Origin: Ruminococcus flavefaciens
GTDB lineage: Bacteria > Bacillota > Clostridia > Oscillospirales > Ruminococcaceae
Assembly: GCA_902762855.1 (NCBI GenBank)
Contig: CACWPR010000015.1
Span: 1-37,248 of the forward strand
Direction: 5' to 3'
DNA: 37,248 bases
A program made the position numbers and the translations under genes. Below are positions 15,051-25,373 of the stretch, piece after piece. Each line of letters begins with the position of its first letter. Within the stretch, counting starts at the first letter, position 1. Under the pieces are notes generated by a model. It made no database searches and was not told where the DNA came from. It saw only the letters and a program-made list of their open reading frames with translations.

Positions 15051-17015
15051 ATGGACAGATTCATCCTTCACTCAGAATACGCTCCTGCCGGAGACCAGCC
15101 CAAAGCTATAGACTCTCTGGTAAGCGGTATAGAGTCCGGTAAAAAGGAACAGATACTCCTGGGAGTTACCGGCTCCGGAAAGACCTTTACTATGGCAAAT
15201 GTTATCGCAAAGGTCAATAAACCCACACTTGTACTTGCTCACAATAAAATACTTGCTGCACAGCTCTGCTCGGAATTCCGTGAATTCTTCCCGGATAATG
15301 CTGTGGAATACTTTGTCTCTTACTACGACTACTACCAGCCGGAGGCCTATGTCCCCAGCACAGACAGCTATATCGAAAAGGACTCTTCCATCAATGACGA
15401 GATAGATAAGCTGAGGCACTCCGCCACCACCGCCCTTGCCGAGCGCAGGGACGTAATAATAGTCGCTTCTGTTTCATGTATATACTCACTGGGCAGCCCG
15501 GAGGAATACCGCTCCATGTGCGTATCTATCCGCCAGGGCGCTGAAAAGCCCCGTGACCAGCTCATCGAGGAGCTCGTAAAGATACGCTATGAAAGAAATG
15601 ATATAGCCTTCGAGCGCAACAAGTTCAGAGTCCGTGGAGATGTTGTGGAGATATTCCCTGCCATGTCCTCTGATACTGCCGTAAGAGTAGAATATTTCGG
15701 TGACGAGATAGACCGTATCTCCGAAATAAATGTGGTCACCGGAGAGGTCAAGGCAGTCGTTTCCCATGCGGCTATCTTCCCCGCTTCCCACTACGTTGTC
15801 GGAGATGACAAGCTGGAGTCCGCTCTCGAAGAGCTCGACCGTGAGCTGGCTGAGCGCATCGACTATTTCCAGCAGAACAATAAACTCATAGAAGCTCAGC
15901 GCATCGAACAGCGCACTCACTACGACATGGAGATGCTCCGTGAGGTTGGCTACTGCTCCGGAGTTGAAAACTACTCCCGTGTACTTGCCGGACGTCCCGC
16001 AGGAAGTACTCCGCAGACTCTCCTCGACCACTTCCCTGAGGACTTCCTGCTGATAGTGGACGAGAGCCATGTCACTTTGCCTCAGGTAAGGGCTATGTAT
16101 GCCGGAGACCGTGCAAGAAAGACCACTCTTGTGGACTACGGCTTCCGCCTTCCAAGCGCTATGGACAACCGCCCGCTGAATTTCGATGAATTCAATCAGC
16201 ACATACATCAGGCTATATACGTCAGCGCAACTCCCGGACAGATAGAACGTGAAAAGACTGACATTATCGTTGAACAGGTCATCCGCCCTACAGGACTTGT
16301 TGACCCGGAGATAATAGTCAAGCCAACACAGGGACAGGTGGACGACCTGCTGTCTGAGATAAACACCCGTGCTGCTAAAAATGAACGTGTGCTCGTTACT
16401 ACACTCACAAAGAAAATGGCCGAGGACCTTACCTCTTACTATGAGAAGCTCGGTGTAAAGGTCCGCTACCTCCACCACGACATCGACACCATTGAGCGTA
16501 TGGAGATAATCAAGGACCTGCGAAACGGTATTTTCGATGTACTTGTAGGTATAAACCTCCTCCGTGAAGGCCTTGACATCCCGGAGGTAAGTCTTATCGC
16601 TATACTTGACGCAGACAAGGAAGGATTCCTCCGAAGTGAGACCTCGCTGATACAGACCATAGGCCGTGCCGCAAGAAATGCACAGGGTCAGGTAATAATG
16701 TATGCTGACACTGTTACAGGCTCCATGGAACGTGCTATCACTGAGACCGAGCGCAGAAGAAGTCTGCAGATGGCCTATAATCAGGAACACGGCATAGTAC
16801 CGAAAACTATCATCAAGGGAGTCCGTGATGTTCTGGAGATAACCTCCAAGAAGAAGGTGGAGGCTAAGACAAAGCAGAAGAAGCTGTCTGCCCACGAAAA
16901 ACAGGCCCTCATCGACAAGCTGACCATAGAGATGAAAAATGCGGCAAAGCTGCTTGAATTTGAGCACGCTGCCTACCTCCGTGACAGGATAAAGGAATTA
17001 AAAGGAGAAAAATAA
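15051..17015 (+). CDS. uvrB: excinuclease ABC subunit UvrB
   Basis: A 654-residue damage-verification helicase of nucleotide excision repair. It receives DNA from UvrA and recruits UvrC. Visible parts are Walker [11 protein letters not shown] (about 38-47), the damage-probing beta-hairpin region [10 protein letters not shown] (about 92), the DESH box in LLIVDESHV, helicase motif V/VI segments [14 protein letters not shown] and QTIGRAARN, and the C-terminal UVR domain that binds UvrC (about 617-652). Length is normal. AAGGAGG precedes the ATG. It is followed 76 bases later by uvrA, probably in one SOS-type operon. Confidence 0.98.
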   Translation: MDRFILHSEYAPAGDQPKAIDSLVSGIESGKKEQILLGVTGSGKTFTMANVIAKVNKPTLVLAHNKILAAQLCSEFREFFPDNAVEYFVSYYDYYQPEAYVPSTDSYIEKDSSINDEIDKLRHSATTALAERRDVIIVASVSCIYSLGSPEEYRSMCVSIRQGAEKPRDQLIEELVKIRYERNDIAFERNKFRVRGDVVEIFPAMSSDTAVRVEYFGDEIDRISEINVVTGEVKAVVSHAAIFPASHYVVGDDKLESALEELDRELAERIDYFQQNNKLIEAQRIEQRTHYDMEMLREVGYCSGVENYSRVLAGRPAGSTPQTLLDHFPEDFLLIVDESHVTLPQVRAMYAGDRARKTTLVDYGFRLPSAMDNRPLNFDEFNQHIHQAIYVSATPGQIEREKTDIIVEQVIRPTGLVDPEIIVKPTQGQVDDLLSEINTRAAKNERVLVTTLTKKMAEDLTSYYEKLGVKVRYLHHDIDTIERMEIIKDLRNGIFDVLVGINLLREGLDIPEVSLIAILDADKEGFLRSETSLIQTIGRAARNAQGQVIMYADTVTGSMERAITETERRRSLQMAYNQEHGIVPKTIIKGVRDVLEITSKKKVEAKTKQKKLSAHEKQALIDKLTIEMKNAAKLLEFEHAAYLRDRIKELKGEK

Positions 17016-17091
17016 ATAATGCCGATGACGGCAGGAAAATAGGAACAGTCTCATCGTCATTCGACATTTTTAGCTTTTTTAAGGAGTAATT

Positions 17092-19914
17092 ATGACTGAT
17101 AAAATAATCATCAAAGGCGCTCGTGCCAATAACCTCAAAAATATCGACCTGGAGCTTCCGAGAGATAAGCTCATCGTAATGACCGGTCTCTCCGGCTCCG
17201 GAAAGTCCTCCCTTGCCTTCGACACTATCTATGCCGACGGTCAGCGCCGCTATGTCGAGAGCCTTTCCTCCTATGCCCGTATGTTTCTGGGACAAATGGA
17301 AAAACCTGATGTAGACAGCATCGAAGGTCTCTCCCCTGCCATATCTATCGACCAGAAAACGACCTCCAAGAATCCTCGTTCCACAGTAGGTACAGTCACA
17401 GAGATATACGACTACCTTCGTCTTCTCTATGCACGTATCGGAGTCCCTCACTGCCCTGTCTGCGGCAGAGAAATATCTCAGCAGAGCATCGACCAGATGG
17501 TGGATGCCATTATGGAACTGCCGGAGGGTACCAGATTGCAGCTCCTTGCCCCTATCGTCAGAGGACGCAAGGGCCAGTATGTAAAGGAGCTTGAAAGTGC
17601 AAGAAAATCCGGATTTGTCCGTGTCCGCATCGACGGTATAATGTACGAGCTCTCAGAGGACATAAAGCTGGATAAAAATAAAAAACACAACATCGAAATA
17701 GTCGTTGACCGTATAATCGTCAAGGAAGGCATACAGTCACGTATCACAGACAGCCTTGAAACTGTTTTCAGCCTCACTGAGGGTCTTGCCCTTGTAAACG
17801 TCATTGACGGCGAGGATATGCTCTTTTCCCAGAACTATGCCTGCCCTGAGCACAACATCAGTATAGGTGAGCTGGAGCCTGTGATGTTCTCATTCAATAA
17901 TCCCATAGGAGCTTGTCCGAAATGTACCGGTCTTGGAGTTTTCCGGCATATCGACCCGGAGCTCGTTGTCCCAAACAAGGAGCTCTCAATAATGGAAGGG
18001 GCTATCAACGCTCCCGGCTGGAACAGTCTCGACGAAACTTCCGTTTCTGTGATGTACTATAAGGCCATTGCCGAGAAGTATGGTGTGGACATAAATGTCC
18101 CGATGAAAAAGCTGAAAAAGTCTGAGCTTGACCTCTTCCTCTACGGTACCGGCACTGAACCGCTGGAGCTCAGACGTCATGAATCCCTTGGCGGAGGTAC
18201 CTACACTACTCCATTTGAGGGTGTTATCAACAACCTTGAACGCCGTCACCGTGAGACCTCAAGCGAGTGGTCAAAGGCCGAGATAGAGGACTATATGAGC
18301 GAGGTGGACTGCCCTGTCTGCCACGGAAAAAGACTGCGTGATGAATACCTTGCTGTCACTGTCGGTGATAAGAACATCAGTGACCTCACAGACTTTTCAG
18401 TCAAGGATGCACTTACCTTCTTCAAGGAGATAAAGCTCTCAAAGCACGACAGCTTTGTGGGCGAAAGAATTATCAAAGAAATAAAAGAACGGCTGGGATT
18501 CCTCGGAAGCGTTGGACTTGAATATCTGACACTGTCACGTTCATCAGGTACGCTTTCAGGCGGTGAGAGCCAGCGTATCAGACTTGCAACTCAGATAGGC
18601 TCCTCACTTGTGGGAGTACTCTATATCCTGGACGAGCCCAGTATAGGCCTGCATCAGCGTGACAATGACAAGCTCATCGCTACGCTGAAACGTCTCCGTG
18701 ACCTTGGAAATACTCTCATTGTTGTTGAACATGACGACGACACCATGCTTGCCGCTGACTACATCGTGGACATCGGTCCCGGTGCAGGAATCCACGGCGG
18801 ACAGGTAGTTTTCTCAGGTACAGTCGACAAGCTCCTGAAATGCAAAGACTCTATTACCGGTCAGTACCTCAGCGGCCGCAAAAAGATAGAGGTCCCTCAA
18901 AACCGCCGCAAGGGAAACGGCAAGTTCCTTACTATACATGGTGCCTCCGAACACAACCTGAAAAATATCGACGTATCTATACCTCTTGGTGAACTCATCT
19001 GTGTTACAGGTGTTTCCGGCTCAGGCAAGTCATCACTTGTCAATGAGATAATATACAAGCACTTGGCCGGAAAACTCAACCGTGCCAAGATAAAAAGCGG
19101 TAAATTTGAGTCTATGGACGGTGTGGACCAGCTCGATAAGGTCATCTGCATCGACCAGTCACCTATCGGACGTACTCCACGCTCCAATCCGGCTACCTAT
19201 ACAGGAGTTTTCAGCGACATCCGTGACCTCTTTGCTAAAACTCCCGATGCTAAGGCTCACGGCTACACAAGCGGAAGATTCTCCTTCAATGTAAAGGGCG
19301 GACGCTGTGAGGCCTGCGAGGGCGACGGAATAATCAAGATAGAGATGCACTTTCTCCCTGACATCTATGTACCCTGCGAGGTCTGCAAGGGCAAGAGATA
19401 TAACCGTGAAACTCTTGAAGTCCACTACAAGGGAAAGTCGATCTATGACGTACTGGAAATGACTGTTGATGAAGGTGTAGAGTTTTTCGAGCATCTGCCT
19501 AAGATAGCACGAAAGCTGAAAACACTCCAGGATGTCGGCCTTGGATACATCCGCATCGGACAGCCTGCGACTACACTCTCCGGCGGCGAGGCTCAGCGTG
19601 TAAAGCTCTCTACTGAGCTCTCTAAAAGAGCTACCGGACGTACTATATACATTCTCGATGAGCCTACTACAGGACTTCATACCGCTGACGTCCACAGGCT
19701 GATAAACGTTCTGCAAAGCCTGACCGACCAGGGCAATACCGTTCTTGTCATCGAGCACAACCTCAACGTTATCAAAGTCGCTGACCACATCATCGACCTC
19801 GGTCCTGAGGGCGGAGACGGCGGCGGTACTATCGTTGCTCAGGGTACTCCCGAAGAAGTGGCCGCCTGCGAAAAGTCATATACCGGTCAGTATCTCAGAT
19901 CATATCTTGAATGA
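17092..19914 (+). CDS. uvrA: excinuclease ABC subunit UvrA
   Basis: A 940-residue ABC-type ATPase that finds bulky DNA lesions and loads UvrB. Two ATPase modules are intact: Walker [10 protein letters not shown] (about 31-39) and GVSGSGKSS (about 643), with signatures [12 protein letters not shown] and [12 protein letters not shown]. Zinc-binding cysteine pairs are present, including CPVCGRE, CPKC, CPVCHG, and CEAC paired with CEVC in the C-terminal module. AAGGAG lies upstream of the ATG at 17092. Length and domain order are standard. It closes with a strong terminator 36 bases after the stop. Confidence 0.98.
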   Translation: MTDKIIIKGARANNLKNIDLELPRDKLIVMTGLSGSGKSSLAFDTIYADGQRRYVESLSSYARMFLGQMEKPDVDSIEGLSPAISIDQKTTSKNPRSTVGTVTEIYDYLRLLYARIGVPHCPVCGREISQQSIDQMVDAIMELPEGTRLQLLAPIVRGRKGQYVKELESARKSGFVRVRIDGIMYELSEDIKLDKNKKHNIEIVVDRIIVKEGIQSRITDSLETVFSLTEGLALVNVIDGEDMLFSQNYACPEHNISIGELEPVMFSFNNPIGACPKCTGLGVFRHIDPELVVPNKELSIMEGAINAPGWNSLDETSVSVMYYKAIAEKYGVDINVPMKKLKKSELDLFLYGTGTEPLELRRHESLGGGTYTTPFEGVINNLERRHRETSSEWSKAEIEDYMSEVDCPVCHGKRLRDEYLAVTVGDKNISDLTDFSVKDALTFFKEIKLSKHDSFVGERIIKEIKERLGFLGSVGLEYLTLSRSSGTLSGGESQRIRLATQIGSSLVGVLYILDEPSIGLHQRDNDKLIATLKRLRDLGNTLIVVEHDDDTMLAADYIVDIGPGAGIHGGQVVFSGTVDKLLKCKDSITGQYLSGRKKIEVPQNRRKGNGKFLTIHGASEHNLKNIDVSIPLGELICVTGVSGSGKSSLVNEIIYKHLAGKLNRAKIKSGKFESMDGVDQLDKVICIDQSPIGRTPRSNPATYTGVFSDIRDLFAKTPDAKAHGYTSGRFSFNVKGGRCEACEGDGIIKIEMHFLPDIYVPCEVCKGKRYNRETLEVHYKGKSIYDVLEMTVDEGVEFFEHLPKIARKLKTLQDVGLGYIRIGQPATTLSGGEAQRVKLSTELSKRATGRTIYILDEPTTGLHTADVHRLINVLQSLTDQGNTVLVIEHNLNVIKVADHIIDLGPEGGDGGGTIVAQGTPEEVAACEKSYTGQYLRSYLE

Positions 19915-19950
19915 TAAGCAGTTCAGATATAATTTAATCGCTGATACAGC

Positions 19951-19988
19951 ACAGCCTCTCCGTAAAGATGTCCGGAGAGGCTGTTTTT
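19951..19988 (+). terminator. intrinsic terminator after uvrA
   Basis: ACAGCCTCTCCG pairs with CGGAGAGGCTGT around a 10-base loop and is followed by TTTTTTG. Confidence 0.92.
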
Positions 19989-20051
19989 TGTGCAATAACT
20001 CAATACATATACACAATATTTGACACATCCTACAAATTTTCTAAAAACCAC

Positions 20052-20080
20052 TTTATTTATCACTTAAAATATGATATAGT
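20052..20080 (+). promoter_or_regulatory. weak candidate promoter of the LacI-type regulator gene
   Basis: TATAGT (20075-20080) with a poor -35 (TTTATT) at 17 bases. Downstream in the leader, TCCTGC (20097-20102) and GCAGGA (20108-20113) form a small hairpin that could be an operator half-site pair or an RNA element. Confidence 0.35.
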
Positions 20081-20144
20081 ATTAAGGCAGTACTTTTCCT
20101 GCTAAGCGCAGGAGCTTAAAAAGTCAATTTTAATGGGGGTCTGT

Positions 20145-21203
20145 ATGAAAAACGGAGTGAAAATGCTGGACATCGCCAATAAACTCGGTGTCAGCGTTGT
20201 TACGGTCTCTAATGCCCTTGCCGGAAGAGACGGCGTGAGCGAGACCATGAGAAGAAAGATATGCGAAACTGCTGATAAAATGGGCTATAAGCCTTCTAAT
20301 ACCAAGAGCGAAAGAAAACGTGCTCTTATGCCCAAGCCAGGCAAAAGCGTGGGTATACTCACATCTGAGAGATTTGTGGGTGCAAGAGGTACATTCTACT
20401 GGGAGCTCACTGCAAGCATCTCTAACAAGCTCTCTCAGCTCAACGTATTCACTGTCTACGAGTGCATTACCTCGGAGAGCGAAAATACCGGCGCACAGCC
20501 TAATATGCTCACAGATAACAAGGTGGACGGCATAATCGTCATCGGTCAGGTACATCGTCCTTATATCGAAATGCTCAGCAAGGTAGACCTCCCGGTCATT
20601 TTCGTTGACTTCTATGACAGCAGATACGATGTGGACTCTGTAAATTCTGACAGCTACAACGGCTGCTATGTCCTCACTGACTACCTTGTCAGCATGGGAC
20701 ACACAAGGATAGGATTCTTCGGCAATTTCAACGCTACGAGCAGCATCAATGACCGTTTCCTCGGTTATCTGAAATGTCTTATCGAGAATGGCCTTGAGTA
20801 CCGCCGTGACTGGACTCTCGATGACAGGGACGATAGGGGCATACTTTTCTCAGATATTGAATTTCCCGCTGAAATGCCAACTGCTTTCGTCTGCAACTGC
20901 GACGAAACTGCTTTCCGTGTTATCTCCTCCCTCCGTTCAAAGGGTGTGCGGGTCCCGGAAGATATATCTGTTGTCGGCTATGACAACTATACAATGTCAA
21001 GTATATGTATACCGCCTATAACTACTATGGAAGTCGATATTGCTCAGATGGCTCAGGTATCCGTGGAGCTCATGGCGAAAAAGCTCAATGACCCGTCATT
21101 CAGTGAGGGCCGCAAAGTCATTCCCGGAAAACTCATTGTCAAAGAGAGCGTATCTGACATTAGCGGCGGCAAAAAACGTGTAAATGAGGCAAAAATGCTA
21201 TGA
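20145..21203 (+). CDS. LacI/GalR family transcriptional regulator
   Basis: A 352-residue regulator. Residues about 6-60 form the LacI helix-turn-helix and hinge (LDIANKLGVSVVTVSNAL, then MGYKPS), although the hinge is followed by an unusual basic stretch SERKRALMPKPGK. The rest is a periplasmic-binding-protein-like sensor domain, with DGIIVIGQ, GCYVLTDYLVSMGHTRIGF, DETAFRVISSLRSKGVRVPEDISVVGYDN and TTMEVD as family landmarks. ATG at 20145 sits 4-5 bases after GGGGGT; ATG at 20133 is an alternative. The likely ligand is a sugar or sugar phosphate. Its targets are not shown. The pectin-oligosaccharide operon 2-7 kb away is a candidate, but no shared operator was found. Its stop overlaps the next start (ATGA). 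Confidence 0.85.
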   Translation: MKNGVKMLDIANKLGVSVVTVSNALAGRDGVSETMRRKICETADKMGYKPSNTKSERKRALMPKPGKSVGILTSERFVGARGTFYWELTASISNKLSQLNVFTVYECITSESENTGAQPNMLTDNKVDGIIVIGQVHRPYIEMLSKVDLPVIFVDFYDSRYDVDSVNSDSYNGCYVLTDYLVSMGHTRIGFFGNFNATSSINDRFLGYLKCLIENGLEYRRDWTLDDRDDRGILFSDIEFPAEMPTAFVCNCDETAFRVISSLRSKGVRVPEDISVVGYDNYTMSSICIPPITTMEVDIAQMAQVSVELMAKKLNDPSFSEGRKVIPGKLIVKESVSDISGGKKRVNEAKML

Positions 21204-21775
21204 ACAGATTCTTCGGACATCTTAGTACAGTCATCCGACACAGGCATATGGTAATGCGTCACTGCTTCAAAGCCGGTATCATCAAGCGCGGCCTCCTCCA
21301 CGACCTTTCAAAGTTCTCCCCAACTGAGTTCATTCCAGGTGTACTCTACTTCCAGGGTGACCGCTCTCCTAACGAAAGAGAACGTGAGGTAGAGGGAGCT
21401 TCCAAAGCATGGATGCACCATAAAGGACGCAACCGCCACCACTTTGAGTACTGGACCGATTACAGTCCCAAAACAAAGAAAATGGAAGCAGTCAGGATGC
21501 CGGATGTGTTCATTTTTGAAATGTTCTGCGACCGTGTAGCTGCTTCTAAGATATATAATGGTGAAAACTACACCGCAGAAATGCCTCTTGCCTACTTCAT
21601 GAGGGCTAAGCACAGAAGGATAATCGAAAGGGAAACTGCTGCAAAGCTGGAATTTCTCCTTCGTATGCTCTCGGAAAAAGGCGAGAACTATACATTCAGC
21701 TACATCCGCCGTCAGGTCCGCCGAAACAAGAACGGCAGGACGGTATGGCCTGGTCTTATTGTACCCCAGGAATAA
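21200..21775 (+). CDS. DUF5662 family protein
   Basis: A 191-residue soluble protein rich in His, Arg and aromatic residues. It matches the DUF5662 pattern: an N-terminal HRHMVMRHCFKAG segment, GLLHDLSKFSPTEF (about 31-44), AWMHHKGRNRHHFEYW (about 73-88) and a later EMFCDRVAASKIY. The HD and HH pairs resemble a metal site of HD-type hydrolases, but no activity is established for the family. It overlaps the LacI-type gene by 4 bases, so both are translated from one mRNA. Confidence 0.8.
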   Translation: MNRFFGHLSTVIRHRHMVMRHCFKAGIIKRGLLHDLSKFSPTEFIPGVLYFQGDRSPNEREREVEGASKAWMHHKGRNRHHFEYWTDYSPKTKKMEAVRMPDVFIFEMFCDRVAASKIYNGENYTAEMPLAYFMRAKHRRIIERETAAKLEFLLRMLSEKGENYTFSYIRRQVRRNKNGRTVWPGLIVPQE

Positions 21776-21778
21776 TAA

Positions 21779-21807
21779 AAGGCAGCCTTGAAGGCTGCCT
21801 TATTTTT
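21779..21807. terminator. bidirectional terminator between DUF5662 and DUF1846 genes
   Basis: AAGGCAGCC, loop TTGAA, GGCTGCCTT, then ATTTTT on the plus strand and TTTTATTATT on the minus strand. It separates two convergent genes and touches the DUF1846 stop. Confidence 0.88.
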
Positions 21808-23281
21808 ATGCCTGATATTTAGGTTCGCAGGTGAGATTTATGCCCAGTCTCTTGAATATCCTCTCATCAACGGGAGAAAGGATAACTGTGGAATGTACCT
21901 CACAGCCACGGAGCTTGGAGATCTGCTCCATAGCCTTCTTGGCATTTTCATCGGTATTAGCGCAGATAGACAGTGCAAGAAGAGTCTCATCTGTATGTAT
22001 GCGTGGATTGTTGTTGCCGAGGTGCTGGACCTTCAGATTCTGGATAGGCTCGATAACATGAGGAGACATGAGAAGCACGTCGTCCGGTATCTCTCCGAAA
22101 TACTTGAGGGCATTGAGCAAAAGTGCTGATACAGCTCCAAGGAGGTTGGATGTTTTGCCGGTGAGGATAGTTCCGTCCGGAAGCTCCATTGCTGCGGCAG
22201 GAGCGCCTGTTTCCTTCTCTCGTGCAAGTGCAGCGCCGACTACCTTTCTGTCCTCAGTTGTTACGTTGGCCTGCTTCATAAGAAGCTCCAGCTTCATAAG
22301 CTCATCCTCTGAGATAAGTCCCTTTCTGTAGTCGCACATACCAACATAGTAGCGGCGGATTATCTCGTCCTTAGCAGCCTTTGAAACCACTTCATCGTCA
22401 ACGATGCAGTTTCCGGCCATATTAACACCCATGTCTGTAGGCGACTTATACGGTGACTCGCCCAGTATCTTCTCAAACATTGCATTGAGCACCGGGAATA
22501 TCTCAACGTCACGGTTGTAGTTTACTGTAGTCTTGCCATAGGCCTCAAGGTGGAAGGGATCTATCATGTTAACATCGTTGAGGTCAGCAGTTGCAGCCTC
22601 ATATGCAATGTTCACAGGGTGACGCAGAGGGAGGTTCCAGATAGGAAAGGTCTCAAACTTGGCATATCCTGCATTGACTCCCCTTTCATGCTCATGATAG
22701 AGCTGAGAGAGACAGGTAGCCATTTTTCCGCTTCCGGGTCCGGGAGCAGTTATAACGACAAGTCTGCGTGAGGTCTCGATGAAGTCGTTCTTTCCATAGC
22801 CTTCGGCACTTATGATATGGTTTATATTTGACGGATAGCCCTTGATGCTGTAGTGGTGGTACACCTTTACTCCCATTGATTCAAGTCTGCTCTGGAAAGC
22901 TGCAACTGCCGGTGATTCCTCATATCTTGTGAGGACCACGCTGCTCACATAAAGGCCTATCTTGGTGAAAACATTGAAGAGTCTGATAACGTCCACGTCG
23001 TAGGTGATACCGAGGTCTCCTCTGACTTTATTCTTCTCTATGTCGCCAGCATTGATGACAATGACGATCTCCGCCTCATCCTTGAGCTGGAGGAGCATCT
23101 GCAGCTTACTGTCCGGCTTGAATCCGGGAAGGACTCTGGATGCATGGAAGTCGTCGAAGAGCTTTCCGCCGAATTCCAGATAGAGTTTGTCACCGAACTG
23201 AGCTATCCTCTGTCTGATATGCTCAGACTGAGTTTTCAGATATTTCTCGTTGTCAAAACCTGTTTTATTTTCCATTACCAT
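21806..23281 (-). CDS. DUF1846 family protein
   Basis: A 491-residue cytosolic protein of the conserved Firmicute family DUF1846 (PF08903). Typical segments are GFDNEKYLKTQSEHIRQRI at the N-terminus, LYLEFGGKLFDDFHASRVLPGF, the glycine-rich loop APGPGSGKMATCLSQLYHE (about 178-196), PIWNLPLRHPVNIAYEAATAD, and a C-terminal HSTVILSPVDE. The loop resembles a phosphate-binding loop, but the reaction is unknown; structures of relatives exist without an assigned function. ATG at 23281 follows GGAGG by 9 bases. It is monocistronic with its own promoter and terminator. Confidence 0.9.
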   Translation of the reverse strand: MVMENKTGFDNEKYLKTQSEHIRQRIAQFGDKLYLEFGGKLFDDFHASRVLPGFKPDSKLQMLLQLKDEAEIVIVINAGDIEKNKVRGDLGITYDVDVIRLFNVFTKIGLYVSSVVLTRYEESPAVAAFQSRLESMGVKVYHHYSIKGYPSNINHIISAEGYGKNDFIETSRRLVVITAPGPGSGKMATCLSQLYHEHERGVNAGYAKFETFPIWNLPLRHPVNIAYEAATADLNDVNMIDPFHLEAYGKTTVNYNRDVEIFPVLNAMFEKILGESPYKSPTDMGVNMAGNCIVDDEVVSKAAKDEIIRRYYVGMCDYRKGLISEDELMKLELLMKQANVTTEDRKVVGAALAREKETGAPAAAMELPDGTILTGKTSNLLGAVSALLLNALKYFGEIPDDVLLMSPHVIEPIQNLKVQHLGNNNPRIHTDETLLALSICANTDENAKKAMEQISKLRGCEVHSTVILSPVDERIFKRLGINLTCEPKYQA

Positions 23282-23311
23282 AAGTTTGTACCTCCTAAAA
23301 AATCACTTTAT

Positions 23312-23340
23312 ATTATATAACATCTTTCAGCAAATTTCAA
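23312..23340 (-). promoter_or_regulatory. sigma-A promoter of the DUF1846 gene
   Basis: On the minus strand TTGAAA (23335-23340), 17 bases, TATAAT (23312-23317). It lies just downstream of the terminator of the GH105 operon. Confidence 0.8.
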
Positions 23341-23373
23341 GTACCTTCAAAAAAATATCCTTCATCTGCCCTT

Positions 23374-23404
23374 AAAAACAGAAAAGGCGCACTGTAATGC
23401 GCCT
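23374..23404 (-). terminator. terminator of the pectin-oligosaccharide operon
   Basis: On the minus strand AGGCGCA (23398-23404), loop TTACAG, TGCGCCT (23385-23391), followed by TTTCTGTTTTT. Confidence 0.8.
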
Positions 23405-23418
23405 CTGCCTGTTATTTA

Positions 23419-24549
23419 TTATTCCGGGATGAGTTCAAGCTCATTGCAGGCCATAAGGAATGGTGCAATGCCTTTGGCATCGTTTTCCACTATCTTTTCA
23501 GAAAGATAATACTCCGCAGAGCCGTCTCTTCCAGGACCAAGTCCTGCCATAAGGCAGATGTTGCCGAGCACGGGGATCCCCTGCGAATCGGACGTGATAT
23601 ATTTATCAGTCACTGTACACAGAGCTCTGCTGCCTGCCTCCCTGAGTTCATGGCCGCAAATTCCAAGGCGGCTGGCTTTCAGTGCTGAGTAGGCAAAAAG
23701 CAGAGTTCCGCTGGTCTCAGGGTAATTCTCCTCTATCTCAGGATGCATGGGGAGCTGTAAGAGCATACCGTCCTCCAATGCAGCAGCGGACAGGGAGCTC
23801 AGCAGGTCTGTCAGCATTTCTCCAAAAAGCGGTTCCTCCGGCACCAGCTCTGCAAGGTCTGCAAGAGCGGCAGACATCCAGCCCATTGCTCTCAGCCAGA
23901 ACTCCTGGGAAAGTCCGGTATCCGGGTCTGCCCAGTTCATGGACTTTGTCTCGTCGTAGCCGTGGCAGTAAAGTCCTGTGACCGGGTCACGCATTAACTT
24001 TCGGATGTTCCTGAGCTGGCTGCAAACGTCCTCTATCAGCTCAGGGCGGCAGGTAAGAAGTCCGTACTCCGCCATAAACGGCAGTGCCATATACGTGCCG
24101 TCGAGCCATATCTGATGCGGATATATCGCCTTGTGCCAGAAATTTCCGCAGGCAAGCCTTGGCTGCCTTGCAAGCTGACCGTTAATGAGTTCTTCGGCTG
24201 CGGTAAGATATATCTCCCGGCCTGTCAGCCTTGCAAGTCTGAGCAGATTCTTTCCGCCGTTGATATTATCAAGATTGAAGTCATCCGGACACAGCGTGGG
24301 GATGCCGCCTCTGCTGTCCATATATGCGCCTATAAATCTGACTGCATATGCGAGCAGCCTTTCATCCCCTGATGTCTCGTAGATAGTCAGTAAAGCTGTC
24401 ATCATGCAGTTGTCAATGTAATTCCACTTAGGTATCTTGCGGAAGATGAGGTTCTCCCGGTTCCAGAGGGGCCTAAGTGGGTCCGAAGGCAGGATAAGCT
24501 CTTCGATATATTTTTTTGCAGCCAGCCCGGGCTGCGATAACTTTGTCAT
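23419..24549 (-). CDS. GH105 unsaturated rhamnogalacturonyl hydrolase-type glycoside hydrolase
   Basis: A 376-residue (alpha/alpha)6-barrel hydrolase of family GH105/GH88 (PF07470). It has no signal peptide, so it acts in the cytoplasm on imported unsaturated oligosaccharides made by pectate or rhamnogalacturonan lyases. Signature parts are KWNYIDNCMMTALL (about 38-51), IYPHQIWLDGTYMALPFMA (with the Asp expected to act in catalysis, about 157), LRAMGWMSAALADL and the C-terminal ENDAKGIAPFLMACNEL. The start overlaps the upstream permease stop by 4 bases. Substrate specificity within pectin side chains is inferred from family and operon. Confidence 0.9.
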   Translation of the reverse strand: MTKLSQPGLAAKKYIEELILPSDPLRPLWNRENLIFRKIPKWNYIDNCMMTALLTIYETSGDERLLAYAVRFIGAYMDSRGGIPTLCPDDFNLDNINGGKNLLRLARLTGREIYLTAAEELINGQLARQPRLACGNFWHKAIYPHQIWLDGTYMALPFMAEYGLLTCRPELIEDVCSQLRNIRKLMRDPVTGLYCHGYDETKSMNWADPDTGLSQEFWLRAMGWMSAALADLAELVPEEPLFGEMLTDLLSSLSAAALEDGMLLQLPMHPEIEENYPETSGTLLFAYSALKASRLGICGHELREAGSRALCTVTDKYITSDSQGIPVLGNICLMAGLGPGRDGSAEYYLSEKIVENDAKGIAPFLMACNELELIPE

Positions 24550-25373
24550 CCTGTCAGTCCTCCTGCGGTTATACCGCTGACAAATTTTTTCTGTGCTATC
24601 GCAAAAACAGTCACGGATGGAATAAGTCCGATCACTGAAAGTGCGATCACCTTGTTCTGTTCGTAATCCTGACCAGTGCTGTCAACGGACAGTCTCAGAG
24701 CAAGTGAAAGAGGGTATTTTTCGACCGACTGTATCATTATGAGAGGTGTCAGAAAGTCGTTCATGGTCCACAGGAATGTGAATACCATTATCGAGACTAT
24801 CGCTGGCCTGATACAGGGTATAAGTATGTATAAAAGTGTACGAAGAGCGCCGCATCCGTCTATCCGAGCTGCCTCGTCGAATTCCTTCGGTACTCCCTTG
24901 AAAAACTGGATAAGTATGAACACGAACATCCCCTCAGCAGCAAAAAGGTAGGGTACTGTCAGCGGGATGTAGGTATCAAGGTATCCCAGCTTGCTCCACA
25001 TAAGGAACAGCGGCATTACCGTAACAAGTGTTGGCATTGCCATACCTCCCAGAAGAAGTGCGAAAAACAACCTTTTCAGAGGGAAGTCAAATCTTGCAAA
25101 GCCGTAGGCAACAAGTACTGATGAGGTCACTGAAAATATGGTCCGTGGGACTATTATCATTAATGTATTCATGAAGTAGTGTCCCATGTTGTAGGGAGTT
25201 ACGGTCCTCCAGGCATTTTTGTATACATCGGTGTCCACCGAGTGCGGGATGAACCACACTGACGAGAAGATCTCATCGTTGCTCTTGAATGAGGCTCCTA
25301 TGAGCCACAGCATAGGGTACAGCATCACTGCCGCTCCTGCGGTCAGCAGCAGGTAAAGAGGGAGCTTCTTCAT
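24546..25373 (-). CDS. carbohydrate ABC transporter permease (MalG type)
   Basis: A 275-residue inner-membrane permease with about six membrane spans. It carries the EAA-type ATPase-contact loop EFDEAARIDGCGALRTLLYILIP (here split: EFDEAARIDG, about 164-173, then IPCIRPAI). N-terminal LPLYLLLTAGAAVMLYP and the GASFKSNDE segment are typical of MalG-like CUT1 permeases. It overlaps both neighbours by 4 bases, so stoichiometric expression with the MalF-type partner is expected. The cargo is likely pectin-derived oligosaccharide, by the GH105 context. Confidence 0.93.
   Translation of the reverse strand: MKKLPLYLLLTAGAAVMLYPMLWLIGASFKSNDEIFSSVWFIPHSVDTDVYKNAWRTVTPYNMGHYFMNTLMIIVPRTIFSVTSSVLVAYGFARFDFPLKRLFFALLLGGMAMPTLVTVMPLFLMWSKLGYLDTYIPLTVPYLFAAEGMFVFILIQFFKGVPKEFDEAARIDGCGALRTLLYILIPCIRPAIVSIMVFTFLWTMNDFLTPLIMIQSVEKYPLSLALRLSVDSTGQDYEQNKVIALSVIGLIPSVTVFAIAQKKFVSGITAGGLTG

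Noticed and set aside
15486..16967. Large 493-codon minus-strand ORF inside uvrB
   Set aside because: It is an antisense shadow of a highly conserved gene, with no ribosome binding site and no protein-like family pattern.
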